The translations under genes and the position numbers were made by a program. This document shows, piece by piece, positions 4,515-11,329 of a stretch of DNA of 11,329 nt. Under the pieces are notes generated by a model. The model was given only the letters and a program-made list of their open reading frames with translations. It was not told the DNA's origin and made no database searches. Where the stretch lies: assembly GCA_017963875.1 (NCBI GenBank), contig JAGCTA010000036.1, positions 1-11,329 on the forward strand. The letters are read 5' to 3'. Each line of letters starts with the position of its first letter. The first letter of the stretch is position 1. This DNA is from Victivallales bacterium (GTDB lineage Bacteria; Verrucomicrobiota; Lentisphaeria; Oligosphaerales; Oligosphaeraceae).

Positions 4515-5939
4515 CTAATTGGCGGCAAGGACTGCGTTTGCCATGGAGACGCCGCTCATCAGCGCCCCGACGATTCCAAGATACCCTTGGTCCGTGCCGA
4601 TTAGCCGAAGATTCTCCAATGGGCTTCTTCCGTCCCATTGCTTGTTTTCGATGCCGTAGATTGCACCGTTCAGCCGAGATGTAAAACGCGTAAACGTCCT
4701 TGGCGTATACATTTCCTCCCTGACAACGGCATTTGAAAAACCTGGATATTTTTGCTCCATGAATGCCTTGGCAGACGAAATCGCCGCTTTCTTTGATGAA
4801 TGGTAGTCATCGGAAGCGCAGGTATACCAATAGGTCGGCGACGCCTTGAGTGTAACACGCACCTCTTTGGATTTGATTCCGTCAAAATTTTCTGGAACGC
4901 AAATGATCCGCGAATCTTCCGTAAACGCTTGCTCGGAAGGATAATAATCAAATGTGTCCCTGCCATTCCAGAAGACGATGCTCTCCTTCATTCCAATTTG
5001 CGCAGGTTGACAATTCAGTTCAAAGAGCACCTCCGCATACGCCATTTTGCCCAAATTCTCATTTGACATTCCCTCCACTGGAGAAGACAGAAGGCAGGCT
5101 GTCTCAGGCAAGCCAATGCACGTTAAATACATATCCGCATCATGAGTCTTTCCCGAATCATCGACAACTCCCGTCACCCTCTTCCCATCGTGACAAATGG
5201 AACGGATGCCGCAACCAAGTTCAAGTTGTGCGCCGTTTTCATCCATACGCTCAACTAGACAATCCAGAACAGCCTTCATTCCCTTCGCAGGACGCCCCAT
5301 CCCCTCCAGGAACAAGCCTCTGAAAATGATGCAGAACTGCCGAAAATCCATTTCATGGCTCATTGGATTGCCGTAGCCCATGACGGGACAACAGAGCATT
5401 TCACGAAGCAAAGGCTCTGAAAAAGACTCTGCAAGAACCGAACGGGTTGGCATCAGCCCCCTGTCCGTAACAAATGGATTCATTTCGCGAATTCTCCTGA
5501 CAAACGCACGAAAATTCTCCGCATCCGCAGGAAACTGCTCATCAATCGATTCTAACAACATGCTTATGTCATTGCAGAAATGCAATGTCACATCAGGAAA
5601 AGAAATATCGCATTGACGGGGTTCACGCAATTCAAATGCGTCACGAGAAATCCTCAACTGACGAAGCAGAATGTTCAAAGGAGCAGACCGCTCCCCTGCC
5701 CTGCCGATGTTCGTCATCGCATGGAGTCCCACATCGTATTCCCTACCATTCCGAAAATAATACGAATTCAAACCACCTGGGACGACATGACGTTCAAATA
5801 CCTTCACATGCCAGCCGTAATGGCTCAGTCGAATGGCGGCGCTGAGGGCAGAAAGCCCAGCGCCAATGACAATGGCGGTCCTGCTGCTCAATTGCCTTCC
5901 GCCTTTCCAACAGTTCCTGGACAATTCGGCGAACCGCAT
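4515..5939 (-). CDS. FAD-dependent oxidoreductase of the phytoene desaturase-like (CrtI/COG1233) family
   Basis: This is a 474-aa protein as drawn. A Rossmann FAD-binding fold lies close to the N-terminus: G26-x-G28-x2-S30, an Ala-rich helix, acidic E49 for the ribose, then GG at 55-56. The C-terminus has the family's second FAD motif (LRLIGTDQGYLGIVGALMSG, about 444-463). Family members desaturate, isomerise or saturate polyene or isoprenoid substrates; the substrate here cannot be told and no crtB/crtE-type partner is in the window. The ATG at 5939 overlaps ftsH by 52 nt. An alternative TTG at 5891 overlaps the ftsH TGA as TTGA, gives 458 aa and puts the Rossmann strand at the usual distance from the start, with an AAAGG about 10 nt upstream. 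Either start implies coupling to ftsH. No signal peptide is evident; membrane association is peripheral at most. Confidence 0.88.
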   Translation of the reverse strand: MRFAELSRNCWKGGRQLSSRTAIVIGAGLSALSAAIRLSHYGWHVKVFERHVVPGGLNSYYFRNGREYDVGLHAMTNIGRAGERSAPLNILLRQLRISRDAFELREPRQCDISFPDVTLHFCNDISMLLESIDEQFPADAENFRAFVRRIREMNPFVTDRGLMPTRSVLAESFSEPLLREMLCCPVMGYGNPMSHEMDFRQFCIIFRGLFLEGMGRPAKGMKAVLDCLVERMDENGAQLELGCGIRSICHDGKRVTGVVDDSGKTHDADMYLTCIGLPETACLLSSPVEGMSNENLGKMAYAEVLFELNCQPAQIGMKESIVFWNGRDTFDYYPSEQAFTEDSRIICVPENFDGIKSKEVRVTLKASPTYWYTCASDDYHSSKKAAISSAKAFMEQKYPGFSNAVVREEMYTPRTFTRFTSRLNGAIYGIENKQWDGRSPLENLRLIGTDQGYLGIVGALMSGVSMANAVLAAN

Positions 5940-7954
5940 TCCTGGCCGCCCTGTTGAGAGCCGCTCTCCGCCTCGGCAGGTGTTCCCTTCTGTTCGCGAA
6001 TATCCTCCAAATCATCATTATCAGCCTTGCTCTGAGGCATTTCCATGCCTAGAAGTTCATAGACTTCCTCGGCATTCATCGTCTCTTTTTCAAGCAACGC
6101 CTGCGCAAGCGTCTCCAATTTTCCGAAATTCTCGGTCAAGAGTTTTCTGACACGCTCCTCTGCGCCGACGACAAGCGCGCGAATCTCCAAATCTACCTCT
6201 CGGGCTGTTTCTGGGGAATTCGTCTCGCCATTGGTCAATTCATGTCCAAGGAATGACATCCCATGTGAATTCGCATAATTCAAAGGTCCAAGTTTGCTCA
6301 TGCCATAACTTGCCACCATTCGCCTGGCAGTGGCGGTCGCCTGGCGAATATCTTCAGATGCACCGCTCGAATACTCTTTGAAGACCAGTTCCTCAGCGAT
6401 TCGCCCGCCCATGCACACAGCCATGTCATCAAGCAGTTCTGAATACTCGATGGTGTAACGGTCCTGCTCGGGCAACTGCATCGTCGCGCCAAGATAGGAA
6501 ATGCCACGAGGAATAATCGTTATCTTGTGCAACGGCTTCGTGTTCTCGCAGAGTATGTTGACAAGGGCATGGCCCGCCTCATGATAGGCAATCAACTTGC
6601 GTTCCTTGTCGCTAATGCGCCTGCTGCGGCGTTCCTTTCCCCAGCAGACCTTGTCGCGGGCCTCCTCCAATTCGGGAAGTCCCACCTTGTCCTTGCCCGT
6701 CCGCGTTGCCAGCAATGCGGCCTCATTGATGAGGTTTGCCAGATCCGCGCCGCTGAACCCAGCAGTTCCACGGGCGATGACCCGCAGATCAACATTGGGG
6801 TCAAGGCATATTTTGTCCGCATGGATTTGAAGGATACCGAGACGTCCCCTCAAATCGGGCAGGTCAATGGTAATCTGGCGGTCAAAGCGGCCTGGACGCA
6901 GCAATGCCTTGTCCAAAACATCGGGGCGGTTGGTTGCGGCTAGTACGATGACGCCTGAATTCGCCTCGAAACCATCCATCTCGACAAGAAGTGAATTCAA
7001 CGTCTGCTCATGGTGGCCGCTCTCATTGATTCCATAGCGTGAACGGCCTATCGCATCCAGTTCATCGATGAAAATCAGACAGGGGGCATGCTTCTTGCCC
7101 TCTTCGAACATGTCTCGGACACGGCTAGTGCCGACCCCGACAAACATTTCGTCAAAATCAGAGCCGCTGACAGAAAAGAACGGCACTTCCGCCTCGCCCG
7201 CAATCGCACGGGCCAGCAATGTCTTGCCAGTTCCAGGCGGTCCGACCATCAGCACTCCACGGGGTATCTTTCCGCCAAGCCTGCGGTATTTTCTTGGGTC
7301 CTTCAGGTAATCGACGATTTCCTGCATCTCGCTCTTGGCTTCCTCAATTCCCGCGACGTCTTTCAGCGTGACCTTGTCAGGCCCAGGCAACACCATGCGC
7401 GCACGGCTCTTGCCGAATGTCATCATGTTGCCCCCAGCCGCCCTGAACACGCGATTGGAGAAAAAGTAGATAATCACTATCATCAGGACAATCGGCAGTA
7501 CCGACAACCATATATTCGACCAGAAGCCGTTGGATATGCTTACCTTAACCGTCGGGCAGTATTTGTTCACCAATTCATCAAGGCGCGGGGTATAGACCAC
7601 CATCGTCTTGAACGGAGACAAATCCGTCGGAGTCAGGGTCTTCTTCTGTGCCGCCGCAGCATCCTTGACATACTCGCCTTCAAGGATGAGAATATCCCCA
7701 GATGTCTGCTCCTCAATCGAAACGCTTTTCACCTGGCCTTTCTCAAGATACTCCTCGAATTCGGACTGCGTCAATTCCGTCCGCTGCCTCGCCACGCCAT
7801 CCCTGTTCTGGAAAAACATCATCCATGCAATGACGAGAGACAAAAGGAAAAGCCATAGCAGCAATGTTCGCTTGGCTGAAGAATATCTTGGCATGCGTTC
7901 AGGCTCGCTTCCCGAACGGGGAAGTTCTGGATTGTTTCTTTTTACTTCGGACAT
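5888..7954 (-). CDS. ftsH: ATP-dependent zinc metalloprotease FtsH
   Basis: This 688-aa membrane AAA+ protease degrades misfolded and regulatory inner-membrane and cytosolic proteins as a hexamer. In order: TM1 (about 29-48), an external domain, TM2 (about 148-166), Walker A GPPGTGKT (238-245), pore loop FVGVG (271-275), Walker B with D297-E298, the second region of homology with arginine fingers R353 and R356, the zinc site HEAGH (458-462), and D535 in the GASED segment as third metal ligand. All catalytic residues are present. It is about 40 residues longer than E. coli FtsH, through an N-terminal extension and an acidic tail after residue 640 containing C673 and C678. The ATG at 7954 has GGA 9 nt upstream. 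It lies 33 nt after the FHA gene and overlaps the oxidoreductase, so all three are probably co-transcribed. Confidence 0.98.
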   Translation of the reverse strand: MSEVKRNNPELPRSGSEPERMPRYSSAKRTLLLWLFLLSLVIAWMMFFQNRDGVARQRTELTQSEFEEYLEKGQVKSVSIEEQTSGDILILEGEYVKDAAAAQKKTLTPTDLSPFKTMVVYTPRLDELVNKYCPTVKVSISNGFWSNIWLSVLPIVLMIVIIYFFSNRVFRAAGGNMMTFGKSRARMVLPGPDKVTLKDVAGIEEAKSEMQEIVDYLKDPRKYRRLGGKIPRGVLMVGPPGTGKTLLARAIAGEAEVPFFSVSGSDFDEMFVGVGTSRVRDMFEEGKKHAPCLIFIDELDAIGRSRYGINESGHHEQTLNSLLVEMDGFEANSGVIVLAATNRPDVLDKALLRPGRFDRQITIDLPDLRGRLGILQIHADKICLDPNVDLRVIARGTAGFSGADLANLINEAALLATRTGKDKVGLPELEEARDKVCWGKERRSRRISDKERKLIAYHEAGHALVNILCENTKPLHKITIIPRGISYLGATMQLPEQDRYTIEYSELLDDMAVCMGGRIAEELVFKEYSSGASEDIRQATATARRMVASYGMSKLGPLNYANSHGMSFLGHELTNGETNSPETAREVDLEIRALVVGAEERVRKLLTENFGKLETLAQALLEKETMNAEEVYELLGMEMPQSKADNDDLEDIREQKGTPAEAESGSQQGGQECGSPNCPGTVGKAEGN

Positions 7955-7987
7955 TTATCTGTTCCAAGACAAGAGCAAAGGACGCCT

Positions 7988-8530
7988 TTACCCTCGCATA
8001 CTCATAAGGAAATAGGCGACCGCTCCGACGGCGGCAATTGCAAGTACCGCAATCACTGCATAGAAGGCAATTTTATGACTGCGCTTGTCACGCAGCATCA
8101 CCCTGCGCTTCGCGCCAGTTTTGCCACCCATGTTCTGCATGGATGTGGAAATGCGGTCGGCAACCCCTGTATCATCCAGATTGATGACCGTAACCGTCTT
8201 GGTGACCTCCACACGCGCCGTTTCGCCGCTGTCATAAAGCAGTTCGATTCCGCCGACCTGAAAGATATCGCCGTTGTTCAACGGAATTTCCACGCCTTCG
8301 TCAATGTGCTCGCTATTGATGCGCGTTCCGTTCGTGCTCCCCTCATCCCTCAAGGCATACACGCCGCCTTCCAACTGTATGAGCGTACAATGATGGCCGC
8401 TGATAGTCGAGTCAGGAATGCAGATATCACAACTTTCCGAACGACCCAAACTATAGGTTTCTTTCGTCAACGGGAAGGATGCACCACGTTGTGCACCCTC
8501 AGACAATACTTGGATTTTGGGTGTAGCCAT
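7988..8530 (-). CDS. FHA-domain protein with C-terminal transmembrane anchor
   Basis: A 180-aa protein. Residues about 5-100 form a forkhead-associated domain, which binds phosphothreonine peptides: GR at 29-30, S44 and H47 in the STISGHH loop, and STNGT (65-69), so the conserved Arg, Ser and Asn of the binding surface are all present. A linker with several Thr (VTKTVTVINLDD) leads to a basic stretch (KRRVMLRDKRSHK, 141-153) and one hydrophobic helix (about 154-176), leaving only a few residues outside. The basic flank places the FHA domain in the cytoplasm (tail-anchored arrangement). It precedes ftsH by 33 nt in a likely operon, suggesting that it could recruit phosphorylated partners to FtsH or the membrane; that is inference. 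No Ser/Thr kinase is in the window. The ATG at 8530 has GGA about 9 nt upstream. Confidence 0.92.
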   Translation of the reverse strand: MATPKIQVLSEGAQRGASFPLTKETYSLGRSESCDICIPDSTISGHHCTLIQLEGGVYALRDEGSTNGTRINSEHIDEGVEIPLNNGDIFQVGGIELLYDSGETARVEVTKTVTVINLDDTGVADRISTSMQNMGGKTGAKRRVMLRDKRSHKIAFYAVIAVLAIAAVGAVAYFLMSMRG

Positions 8531-8664
8531 TTTTGCGTTCCGTGTTTTAACCTTATATTTAATTTTGTTTTTTCAGTTTTTTCCAAACTAAACTAATGTA
8601 ACGGTGTTTTCATGCTTTTCCAATACATTTTTTCAGATTCTTTGCAAAAAACATTTCTCCACTG
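8531..8664 (-). promoter_or_regulatory. AT-rich intergenic region with A-tracts, probable promoter region of the FHA-ftsH operon
   Basis: The 134-nt gap separates the TPR gene from the FHA gene. Six T runs on the plus strand (A-tracts on the coding strand) are centred near 8564, 8570, 8579, 8608, 8617 and 8630, several about 9-10 nt apart, as in curved or UP-element DNA. AAATATAAGG near 8551-8560 could be a -10 region, but I see no good -35 box. No GC-rich terminator stem follows the TPR stop codon, so read-through is possible. Confidence 0.4.
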
Positions 8665-11205
8665 TCATTTGACATCTGGATTCCCCACGTCAAATTCCTT
8701 CATCCACGTCTCCTGCGCGACCCGTTTCGGGTAACGCACTTTCAGTTGCTTGTAGAGTTCCGCAGCCGCCTCCTTCCGCCCCATGTCCCGCTGGACTTTC
8801 AGCAAAAGCACCATTGCATCCTCTTCCTCCGCAGGGTCAATCGCCTCCTTCGGTATCGCATAATGGTAATTGGCCAGTTTCTCCAATGCCATCGACAAAT
8901 TCTGAGGCTTGCGTTCATAACTGATTCGCGCCTGGACAAGCAGACACCGCTTGGACGCGGCATATCCGCGACCACGTGAAAGCACCATATCCGCCATCGA
9001 CTGCGCATCCGCATCTCGCCCCAGTTCAAAATAGCAGATACACAGCCACGACATCGCCTCACGAAGCAGATAGTCCGCATCCTGAAGTTTTTCCAAATAC
9101 TCCGCATGCTTTTCTTTGTCTTCAAGACGGCTCTTCAGTGCCGATACCAGGTCCTCATACACCTTGGCCGCCAGACGATACCTGCCATCGCCAGATTCCA
9201 TATACAGCCGCCCCAGACGATATCCCGCCCAGACGGCGGCTGGCGATTCGTATCCCTTGGCGACGGCGCGTTCGCATGTGCGAACCAACAATGCGCGGTC
9301 CTCTGGATTTGGGTTCTTTGCCAATACATCATCCAGCAATTTTGACATCTGATACAGCACTGGAGGCGTCAATGAATCCGCCGTCAACTCTTCTGGCTTG
9401 GCTGCCAATACCCTGTACTGCCCGACAATCTTTTCAGTGACAGTGCCATCGCCTTTCAACTGGCTCTCCTGAAGCAACTTCAGCATCAGCAACCGCATGG
9501 AGACCTCCCGTTTTTCATCCGCAAATTGGCTCTTGGACAAGGCCTCTTCCAGACGCTTCAATGCTTCGCTCGGCTGTTTCAGTTCCACCAGAAGCCATGC
9601 GTCACGGTAGAGATACTGCTCCCTCTTTTCGCCCTCGGCGGATTTCAGCAGTTCAGTCAATTGCCCATGCGCCTTGTCATTCGCCTTGCGAACGGTATAG
9701 ATGCCCAGCAGGCGCTCCCTGCTGCCAATGACAATGTCATTGGAAACATCCTTGGAAGCAAGAACCGCCAGATAATCCTTTTCTGCATCAGATGATGCCT
9801 TGTCTGCCTTCAACTCCAGTTCCGCAGCCGCACAGATATACTTGATGCGTTCCTTCGAGCACGACGGACGCACCGACAACCCGCGCAGAATAGCCGCCGC
9901 CTCATGCCATTTGGACTGAGCCTGATAACAGACCGACTGGCGAAGCAGCAACTGAACGCGGCGGTCCTCGTCTTCCGACGCCATTCCCTTCAATGTCCGC
10001 TCGTATGCGGCCAACGCCAAATCATAGTGCTTGAGTTTCTCATGCAGACGAGCCTCAAATTCCATAACCTTGTTCTCGTATCCCGCATCATTGAAACTGC
10101 GAAAATATGTTTTGCATAGTTCCGCGCCACGCTCCCATGAAGCGGTTTTATCATCTGTCAAAAGGCAATGGATGGCATGAACAAGACAGAATCGGCGCAT
10201 CTCAATCGTCGCCGACGCATTTTTAACGACGGCATCGAAATGCGGCCAGGCTGTACCATACTCCCCCAATGCATAAAGGCAGCGCCCATGGAGGCAGTCC
10301 ATTTCATAGTCGTCCGCCTCGGGATTCAAGGCACGCCATTCAAGCACCATTTTCAGCGCGTCTTCTGGCTTGTTCATCTCAAATACCGCAACAGCACGCC
10401 TTTTTCTTACTTCATTCGACCATTTGCCCTTTGGAAACGCCGCAAGAAAGCGGTCGTATGCAGCACGAGCCGCGGCGTAGTTGCCTTGTGCAAAAAGAAT
10501 CTCGCCCTTGGCAAACATCGACTCCTCCCTGAATGACGCCTTAGCATCCGCATAGTCGATGATCTTGTCAAACAAAGGCAGGGCATCCTTGAATTTCATC
10601 TCATACTGGAAATGTCTCGCCAATGCAAAGACTGCATGTTCCCTAAAAGGAAAATCCTTTCTCAAAGGAAGCGAAGCCATTTCTGAATAGAGTTCATAGC
10701 CGCGCTTGCTGGCAGGGTCTTCTGCAAAAAGGCAGCCAGCCAGAAGGAAAATGCTGTATTCCTTCAGCGATGCGTTCTTGGCTTTCAGTAGTTTCTCGAA
10801 GCATTCCTTTGCCTGCGCGTACATCTTCCTCTGCATGAATGACTCACCTTCCCAGAAGGTGAATACTTCCATATTGGAATTTGTCGGCCAGCGTTTCCCA
10901 TACTCGCTGATACGGCGAATCATTTCATCGTGCTTCTCCTGACGGCGAAGGCAGTCGATGAGATTGGCATATGCGGATTCGACCAGTTCATGCTCTGGAT
11001 ACGCCTTGAGAAAATCCTCGTATGCCTTCTGTGCAAAATCATAGACCTTCCCCTTCTGAAGACCACGGGCATACGCATAGAAATCCACAGGCCGCTCAAA
11101 TTCCGTCGCGGCCTGCTGACCAATCAAAACCATCGACAATAACAACGCCGAACACCATATAGCCAGTCGCTTTTCCACTATTTTGTTCTCCTCGAATCTC
11201 CTCAT
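8665..11205 (-). CDS. Exported tetratricopeptide-repeat protein (846 aa)
   Basis: A hydrophobic segment (about 14-32) after basic residues makes a signal peptide or N-terminal anchor, so the protein is periplasmic. The rest is an array of TPR-like helix pairs, each with the G-x-Y/A-x-x-A-x-x-x-Y/F pattern. Examples are KVYDFAQKAYEDFLKAYPEH (53-72), QRKMYAQAKECFEKLLKAK, FAQGNYAAARAAYDRFLAAF (238-257), LGEYGTAWPHFDAV, LKHYDLALAAYERTLKGM, and near the end MGRKEAAAELYKQLKVRYPK. TPR arrays scaffold protein complexes. The ATG at 11205 follows the ExbD-like stop codon with no gap (TAAATG), so reinitiation is likely. An alternative GTG at 11178 has a strong GAGGAG 9 nt upstream and would give a tighter signal peptide. 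TPR proteins next to ExbB/ExbD are common in PVC and other diderm genomes, as possible parts of energised transport systems. The specific role is unknown. Confidence 0.93.
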   Translation of the reverse strand: MRRFEENKIVEKRLAIWCSALLLSMVLIGQQAATEFERPVDFYAYARGLQKGKVYDFAQKAYEDFLKAYPEHELVESAYANLIDCLRRQEKHDEMIRRISEYGKRWPTNSNMEVFTFWEGESFMQRKMYAQAKECFEKLLKAKNASLKEYSIFLLAGCLFAEDPASKRGYELYSEMASLPLRKDFPFREHAVFALARHFQYEMKFKDALPLFDKIIDYADAKASFREESMFAKGEILFAQGNYAAARAAYDRFLAAFPKGKWSNEVRKRRAVAVFEMNKPEDALKMVLEWRALNPEADDYEMDCLHGRCLYALGEYGTAWPHFDAVVKNASATIEMRRFCLVHAIHCLLTDDKTASWERGAELCKTYFRSFNDAGYENKVMEFEARLHEKLKHYDLALAAYERTLKGMASEDEDRRVQLLLRQSVCYQAQSKWHEAAAILRGLSVRPSCSKERIKYICAAAELELKADKASSDAEKDYLAVLASKDVSNDIVIGSRERLLGIYTVRKANDKAHGQLTELLKSAEGEKREQYLYRDAWLLVELKQPSEALKRLEEALSKSQFADEKREVSMRLLMLKLLQESQLKGDGTVTEKIVGQYRVLAAKPEELTADSLTPPVLYQMSKLLDDVLAKNPNPEDRALLVRTCERAVAKGYESPAAVWAGYRLGRLYMESGDGRYRLAAKVYEDLVSALKSRLEDKEKHAEYLEKLQDADYLLREAMSWLCICYFELGRDADAQSMADMVLSRGRGYAASKRCLLVQARISYERKPQNLSMALEKLANYHYAIPKEAIDPAEEEDAMVLLLKVQRDMGRKEAAAELYKQLKVRYPKRVAQETWMKEFDVGNPDVK

Positions 11206-11329
11206 TTATTGTCCGCTGGAGTCCCCCATGCGCCGCTGCGTGGCAAATGCGACATTTCTGATTGAAAGTTCCGCGCAAAGGTCATGCACGTATACCACGT
11301 TGACATGGGATGTCTGGACATCCGCACGA
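11206..11329 (-). CDS. ExbD/TolR-like biopolymer transport protein, C-terminal end (cut by window edge)
   Basis: Hand translation gives 40 open codons ending in TAA at 11206-11208, in the same frame as the TPR gene directly after it. The residues read RADVQTSHVNVVYVHDLCAE, then LSIRNVAFATQRR and a short hydrophilic tail. This fits the end of the ExbD/TolR periplasmic domain, where an I/xAD motif, a VV-x-V-x-D helix and a final strand (here IRNVAFAT) close the fold. ExbD works with the ExbB proton channel to energise outer-membrane transport. The membrane helix with the proton-binding Asp lies outside the window, so the family call rests on a short match and on the neighbouring TPR gene. Confidence 0.65.
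   Translation of the reverse strand, partial: RADVQTSHVNVVYVHDLCAELSIRNVAFATQRRMGDSSGQ

Noticed and set aside
7088..7858. 256-aa plus-strand open frame antisense to ftsH
   Set aside because: It lies entirely within ftsH, whose motifs are intact, and its translation has no recognisable domain. Long antisense frames are common opposite conserved, GC-richer genes.
8075..8596. 173-aa plus-strand open frame antisense to the FHA gene
   Set aside because: The minus-strand frame carries a complete FHA domain and a membrane helix. The antisense translation shows no family signature or ribosome binding site.
1..11329. CRISPR array, transposase, integrase, toxin-antitoxin or known defence system
   Set aside because: I found no regularly spaced repeats, no matching enzyme motifs and no terminal inverted repeats. 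The tRNA genes are intact, with no duplicated 3' ends that would mark an integration site.

Overview
The window most likely comes from a Gram-negative PVC-group bacterium, with Lentisphaerota (Victivallales-like) as the best guess. The main reason is the tandem pair of DUF1559-type pseudopilins, with the N-terminal [20 protein letters not shown] signature and an H-x9-DG motif near the C-terminus. This family is greatly expanded in Lentisphaerae and Planctomycetes. An ExbD-like protein, a long exported TPR protein, an FHA-TM protein and FtsH also fit a diderm PVC cell. This is a lineage inference from protein signatures; no database search was run.

Nearly all protein genes read leftward (minus strand). 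From the right edge: the C-terminal end of an ExbD/TolR-like protein (cut by the window), an 846-aa exported TPR protein whose ATG directly follows the ExbD stop codon, an AT-rich gap with A-tracts, a 180-aa FHA-domain protein with one C-terminal membrane helix, the membrane protease FtsH, and a CrtI/COG1233-type FAD oxidoreductase overlapping the ftsH 3' end. FHA, FtsH and the oxidoreductase look like one operon.

The middle (about 3890-4425) is a divergent tRNA island: tRNA-Cys(GCA) on the minus strand with its own terminator, and two tandem tRNA-Tyr(GUA) genes on the plus strand followed by a strong terminator. The two Tyr genes are identical except for one compensated acceptor-stem base pair.

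Left of the island is an overlapping two-gene unit of unrecognised function: a small charged protein and a 457-aa coiled-coil protein, closed by a strong terminator. Then come the two tandem pseudopilin genes (about 78% identical by hand count), a 24-bp perfect palindrome, and the N-terminal part of a small Cys/His zinc-binding membrane protein running off the left edge.

No CRISPR array, insertion sequence, phage gene or known defence system is visible. The least-explained material is the coiled-coil gene pair, and the most interesting associations are FHA-FtsH-oxidoreductase and the diverging pseudopilins whose -1 residue is not glycine.
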